Shown: positions 15,467 through 18,749 of the stretch, one piece after another
How the letters are laid out: the number at the start of each line of letters is the position of its first letter
Numbering within the stretch: position 1 is the stretch's first letter
DNA from: G020353115 sp964389685
Lineage (GTDB): Bacteria > Bacteroidota > Bacteroidia > Bacteroidales > VadinHA17
Direction of reading: 5' to 3'
Length of the DNA: 18,749 bases
NCBI GenBank assembly: GCA_964389685.1
Contig: CAYMFM010000079.1
Span: forward strand, 1-18,749
Notes under the pieces: model-generated
What the model saw: the letters and a program-made list of their open reading frames with translations, nothing else
What the model was told of the DNA's origin: nothing
Database searches by the model: none
Translations under genes and position numbers: made by a program

Positions 15467-15531
15467 TAATAAGAGAAGGCAACACCCTTAACATTTTTCT
15501 TGTACAGACTGTTTCTTCATTGGATAGGAAG

Positions 15532-16023
15532 ATGAAACTAAACTATATATCACGAACAGTTGGTTTTTTAATACTTCTTACTCTTTTCGGTTGTGATAAG
15601 CCAATTGAAGAAGAAGAAAAAACCCAGATGCCTGAAAAATATGACATTTCAGGTACCTGGAGTTTATATGCATGGTACTCGCTCGATTGTCCCGATTGTG
15701 CAGAATACAGGTATAACATTACCATGGGGAATTTGATATTTGATATGGATGAATACGCTCTGTATCTGCATTATACTTTTCATAATCAGGCCGATTCCTT
15801 GAGTGAGATGGGGGCTTTTTATTATTCATCCGAGTATTTTGTTTCGTGGAATGGTGAAAATACCCTGTTTTGGGGGTATATTGATTTTTATCCTTTGAAT
15901 GGAGAATTCTGGACGGTCCGGTGGAGGACGGGTTTCCCTCCCGATGAGTATAATCAGATTATTTTCAGAAATTTTATGTTAAATAACGACACTACAATGG
16001 TGATGCTATACTGGCTTAGATGA
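15532..16023 (+). CDS. Small lipoprotein of unknown function
   Basis: The 163-aa product starts at ATG 15532. A TTG four codons upstream (15520) is also open, but the ATG gives a neat signal peptide and has AGGAAG right before it. The signal ends LTLFGC (Cys21), then an acidic stretch EEEEK leads into the mature part. ISGTWSLYAWYSLDCPDC suggests a lipocalin-like opening (SGTW is common in Bacteroidota lipocalin-like lipoproteins). The body is rich in Tyr, Trp and Phe, compatible with a beta-barrel, and has a CPDC pair. No homologue is recognised with confidence. It has a good promoter of its own and looks like a single-gene unit. Confidence 0.75.
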   Translation: MKLNYISRTVGFLILLTLFGCDKPIEEEEKTQMPEKYDISGTWSLYAWYSLDCPDCAEYRYNITMGNLIFDMDEYALYLHYTFHNQADSLSEMGAFYYSSEYFVSWNGENTLFWGYIDFYPLNGEFWTVRWRTGFPPDEYNQIIFRNFMLNNDTTMVMLYWLR

Positions 16024-16040
16024 AAATGAAACCAATTTTT

Positions 16041-16054
16041 CTGCTGACTGCTGA
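16041..16054. repeat. Heptanucleotide array CTGCTGA x2
   Basis: Two identical 7-base units (16041-16047, 16048-16054) plus two more matching bases lie just after the lipoprotein stop. Confidence 0.4.
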
Positions 16055-16107
16055 CTCTTACACCCCTCACTACCATCTTATCAACGTATCAACTTATTCC
16101 TAAGGAA

Positions 16108-16118
16108 TGCCTATGGCA
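16108..16118 (+). repeat. Dispersed word TGCCTATGGCA
   Basis: This is an exact copy, preceded by CCTAAGGAA in the same style as the copies at 11188 and 11070. Confidence 0.6.
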
Positions 16119-16200
16119 TCACTAATAACTCTTCATCCGGCTGCGGATAGGTTCCGCCACCAATAAGTGCTACATCATATGAATTTTGATGAGGCGATAT

Positions 16201-16420
16201 GATAGTTAACCCGGATTATTCATAAATAATCCTTCCGACGAAGCAATACCACAAATTTGAGTTCATTCCAATCCTCAAATTTGGGTGTTTTCTTGTCGGG
16301 GTTTACCTTCGGTGAGCTCACTCGCTCAAGGCGAGTTCGGTTCCCGCATTGCTTCCCTCTACCCATCACACATTCATGCAATGTACTACGTCTTTGCATG
16401 AATAATGCGGGTTAATTATC
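16201..16420. repeat. 220-bp element bounded by 23-bp inverted repeats
   Basis: Bases 16201-16223 and 16398-16420 are inverted repeats with two mismatches; the core TTAACCCGGATTATTCAT at 16206-16223 matches at 17 of 18. Inside are hairpins CAAATTTGAG 16252-16261 with 16274-16283, ACTCGC 16320-16325 with 16331-16336, and ATTCATGCAA 16372-16381 with 16394-16403. The last hairpin uses the right terminal arm, so two alternative folds are possible. There is no reading frame. It is likely a MITE or insertion-sequence remnant, and fills the gap before the small secreted protein. Confidence 0.65.
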
Positions 16421-16443
16421 TGTATTTCTATACATTATAAAAA

Positions 16444-16920
16444 TCAAAATGCCCCAAAATAATGAATCTTCCCTGATGACACCTCACAATATAATTGCTG
16501 TTCAACTTTATAAGAATCACCCTTATATGTTCTAAAAACTCTATAATAGATATGCAGACAATCAACGAAAAATTCACTTTTAGAATCTAATATTTTGCAT
16601 TGGTCTGGTTCATCAACATAAAACCATTTTTTTAAGGTATTGGCAACTTCAGTGGGATTATTTGATGTTATTATGCTTGGAGGAGTTAATGCACGAAATA
16701 AGATGTTATCAGAGAAGAAAGATTCTAAATCTTCAAATTTTTTATCTGATATCTTTTGAATAAAAATATTCCCAATATAAATGCATGAATCCTTGTAGTT
16801 TAAACAATTTGGAAATGATATATTTTTTTGTTCATGTACATTTTGTGCTATAATCCCATAAGTACAGAATAAAAGGAACAATACAATTACTGTTTTTAAA
16901 TATGATTTCTTCATTGTCAT
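16444..16920 (-). CDS. Small secreted protein, possibly NTF2-like, function unknown
   Basis: The 158-aa product has a signal peptide (about residues 1-25, cleavage after GIIA). The mature part has FEDLESFFSDNILFRALTPP, a helix ANTLKKWF, then IYYRVFRTYKGDSYKVEQQLYCEVSSGKIHYFGAF. An early helical part followed by long alternating strands fits an NTF2/SnoaL-like fold, but I see no diagnostic motif. Coding DNA here is clearly more A+T-rich than the neighbours (28% G+C in one 60-base line at 16561), suggesting recent acquisition. Met3 is an alternative start. It is bracketed by two palindromic elements. Confidence 0.7.
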   Translation of the reverse strand: MTMKKSYLKTVIVLFLLFCTYGIIAQNVHEQKNISFPNCLNYKDSCIYIGNIFIQKISDKKFEDLESFFSDNILFRALTPPSIITSNNPTEVANTLKKWFYVDEPDQCKILDSKSEFFVDCLHIYYRVFRTYKGDSYKVEQQLYCEVSSGKIHYFGAF

Positions 16921-17036
16921 TGAATTTGAATGGTTAATTTATAAACCCTTTAATTAATTTATAAAGTTACAGTAAGTGTGAAATAATGTAAAATAAATCC
17001 AACTCACCACATATTAACTTATGAATATATCTGATG

Positions 17037-17120
17037 AAATAGGGACAGCTACTGATTTAAATATATTGACTTTTAGTTGATTAAATCATTCTAAAAATAA
17101 ATCGGAAGCTGTCCCTATTT
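17037..17120. repeat. REP-like palindrome with perfect 14-bp arms
   Basis: AAATAGGGACAGCT at 17037-17050 is the exact reverse complement of 17107-17120. An inner pair TGATTTAA 17053-17060 with 17081-17088 makes a nested hairpin. The AATAGGGACAGC arm resembles words flanking IS200-like REP-associated tyrosine transposase genes (from memory). No transposase is in the window. It ends 15 bp after the radical SAM stop, so it may also end that transcript. Confidence 0.65.
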
Positions 17121-17135
17121 ACATACCATTTTCTT

Positions 17136-18527
17136 TCATAACTTCTTTAAACAGTTATGCCTATTGCCCAGGTAGCGCTTGAAACCCGCGTATGCTTTAC
17201 AACTCAGTTGAGAATTCCTCCTGAATGAGAGATTGCCCACCAGACTGATCAGCGGCTGGCGGCGATCCCATAGGTTGCCCCAAACCCGGCATAGAATGCG
17301 CGGCATAGAATAGAAAGTCCGGTCGCAGGAGAGCATCTCGTCACTGATACCATCTAGAGACAGATGCTTATACCGGGCTACCGGGAAGGTCAGCGTGTAA
17401 TATTTCCAGTCTTCCGGGAATGTATCAAGAGTGATGCGGTCTTCCGCTTTCATCTGATCCCACAGGCGTGTGCCGGGCAAGGGTGTCAGAAACAGCGCGT
17501 TGAGAATGTCCAAGCCGTACTGGCTGGCTGCCTTGGCGATGCGTTTTCCGATGCCCGGTTCATCTACGTCCAAACCGATGATAAAGGAACCCACAACCAT
17601 GATTCCGTACCGTTGGATGCACTGTACAGAGGCCCGAAAGTCCCGGCCCTTCAAAAAATTGAAATTTTTCTTGAGTTCCCGAAGTCCCTCCGTCGTTGGT
17701 GACTCGAAGCCGATGAAGATGCCCCGGCAGCCTGCCTTCGCAGCCAATGCCAGGAGTTCCTCGTCATCGGCGAAGTTGATCGTGGCTTGGGCGAACCATT
17801 TTTTTTTCAGTTTCGCCTTCACCATGGCTCGAAACAGGTTTTTGGCGCGGGCGATGTGTTCAGGACGCGTGCCCACGAGGTTGTCGTCCACTACCAGTAT
17901 GCGTTTCTCGCGGATCAGCCGAAATTCCCGAATAACGTCCCCAATGGATCGCATCCGGTAGTGGGCCCCGTTGAACGCTGTCACACTGCAGAAGCTACAG
18001 TTCAAGGGACAGCCGCGTGTGGTCTGAATGGCTCCGAAGGCATATCCTGTAGCCAACAAATCATGACGAGCGGCTGGGATATTGCTTATCTCAGCAAGCC
18101 CTCCGTCATACCGGCGTTTCAGGCAGCCGTGCCGAGCGTCCTCCAGCACCTGAGGCCAGATGCCTTCGCCTTCCCCCGTGACAACCGAGTCCACACGCTC
18201 CATGACCTCGTCCAAGCACATGGTTGCGTGGATGCCTCCCATGACGACGGGCACACACAGACGCTGGAAGTGAGCGGCCACTTCATAGGCCCGGTTCGCC
18301 TGCGAGGTGAAAGCAGTGATGCCCACCAGATCCGGCAGCGGCATCGATGAATAGTCTGGTGCGCCGAAGTTCTCGTCAATGATCGAGATTTCCCACTCTG
18401 GCGGGGTCAGGCCCGCAAGAACCATAAGGCTAAGTGGTTTCCAGACCCGGTAACGGTTCCAGCGGCTTTCCCTGACTCTGACGATGTTGACAAGTTGATT
18501 GGAAGGATTGATCAGATATAGTCGCAT
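17136..18527 (-). CDS. B12-binding-domain radical SAM protein, substrate unknown
   Basis: The 463-aa product starts with a cobalamin-binding Rossmann-like domain (about 1-140; GITAFTSQANRAYEVA, VVMGGIHATMCLDEVMERVD, VVTGEGEGIWPQVLED). The radical SAM domain follows with RGCPLNCSFCSV (Cys173, Cys177, Cys180). ILVVDDNLVG, GCRGIFIGFESP and VGSFIIGLDVDEPG are further standard motifs. The C-terminal region resembles the DUF4070-type extension. Such enzymes methylate or rearrange unactivated carbons in lipids, pigments or natural products; none can be named here. The gene is markedly richer in G+C (60% and 55% in two sampled lines) than its surroundings and stands alone, suggesting transfer from another phylum. 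A TATGTTTG box lies at 18630-18623, about 95 bp upstream. Confidence 0.87.
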   Translation of the reverse strand: MRLYLINPSNQLVNIVRVRESRWNRYRVWKPLSLMVLAGLTPPEWEISIIDENFGAPDYSSMPLPDLVGITAFTSQANRAYEVAAHFQRLCVPVVMGGIHATMCLDEVMERVDSVVTGEGEGIWPQVLEDARHGCLKRRYDGGLAEISNIPAARHDLLATGYAFGAIQTTRGCPLNCSFCSVTAFNGAHYRMRSIGDVIREFRLIREKRILVVDDNLVGTRPEHIARAKNLFRAMVKAKLKKKWFAQATINFADDEELLALAAKAGCRGIFIGFESPTTEGLRELKKNFNFLKGRDFRASVQCIQRYGIMVVGSFIIGLDVDEPGIGKRIAKAASQYGLDILNALFLTPLPGTRLWDQMKAEDRITLDTFPEDWKYYTLTFPVARYKHLSLDGISDEMLSCDRTFYSMPRILCRVWGNLWDRRQPLISLVGNLSFRRNSQLSCKAYAGFKRYLGNRHNCLKKL

Positions 18528-18749
18528 AGCTTATAGTCGCTCATAGCTGATGGGGTACTTGTCTCCAGCTTTTGTTCACTGTTGTTTTTGTGCATGGATT
18601 GTCATAATTCATATTCATTGGTCAAACATATATTCCACTACCAATTTACGTATAATAAGATTGTATACAATAGAATGAATACCGATACCATATAATACGG
18701 TATCGTATAAAAGTTAGTTGAAATTTTAAAAAGAGAGGTTCCTTAAGAA
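18528..18749. other. A+T-rich intergenic region with two palindromes
   Basis: No gene is seen. ATTGTATACAAT at 18660-18671 is a perfect 12-bp palindrome, and CGATACC 18683-18689 pairs with GGTATCG 18699-18705. They could be operators for the leftward radical SAM gene or for a rightward gene beyond the edge. Confidence 0.4.

Noticed and set aside
17787..18350. 187-codon plus-strand frame
   Set aside because: It is antisense to the radical SAM protein; long open shadows are expected in G+C-rich coding DNA.

Overview
The window most likely comes from a Bacteroidota genome, probably a Bacteroidales/Marinilabiliales-type environmental lineage assembled from a metagenome. The grounds are lipoprotein signal peptides on many exported proteins, a FISUMP-domain lipoprotein, a tricorn-like S41 protease, an anaerobic sulfatase-maturase homologue, and promoters of the TTG-N20-TAnnTTTG type. 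Most genes run near 45% G+C in the lines I counted. The exceptions are one A+T-rich small gene near 16.5 kb and one G+C-rich radical SAM gene near 17.1-18.5 kb.

Layout. 1-460 (-): 5' part of an anaerobic sulfatase-maturing enzyme homologue, cut by the window edge. 559-808: hairpin-rich element bounded by inverted repeats. 833-5784 (+): a run of a lipoprotein-type aspartate/glutamate racemase, a 7-TM protein of unknown function and a periplasmic tricorn-like protease. 5794-6270: 477-bp non-coding element bounded by 18-bp inverted repeats. 6373-9915 (-): ribokinase, lipoprotein ADP-ribosylglycohydrolase-family enzyme and GRP/RhaT-like sugar permease, divergent from a lipoprotein nucleoside hydrolase at 10016-11029 (+). 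11055-11361: tandem hairpin cassettes. 11389-14615 (-): FISUMP lipoprotein followed by a GH3 glycosidase. The GH3 gene is interrupted by a 100-N scaffold gap. Both sides of the gap carry the same 55 bp, so it is almost certainly an assembly artefact, and removing it restores a single 783-codon frame. 14616-15531: non-coding, with heptanucleotide tandem arrays, hairpins and a possible gene remnant. 15532-16023 (+): small lipoprotein. 16201-16420: another inverted-repeat element. 16444-16920 (-): small secreted protein. 17037-17120: REP-like palindrome. 17136-18527 (-): B12-binding radical SAM protein. 18528-18749: A+T-rich with palindromes.

How the genes work together. The clearest unit is the 6.4-11.0 kb locus. 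Two exported hydrolases would release ribose or ADP-ribose-derived sugar from nucleosides or ADP-ribosyl compounds outside the cytoplasm, the permease would import it, and ribokinase would make ribose 5-phosphate. This resembles the ribose/nucleoside scavenging loci known in Bacteroides, but no SusC/SusD pair is visible here. The FISUMP-GH3 pair looks like a small glycan-processing operon. The intergenic regions are unusually rich in several distinct families of small repeats and palindromes. These families are the most unusual feature of the window. I found no CRISPR array, phage genes, toxin-antitoxin pair, rRNA or tRNA.
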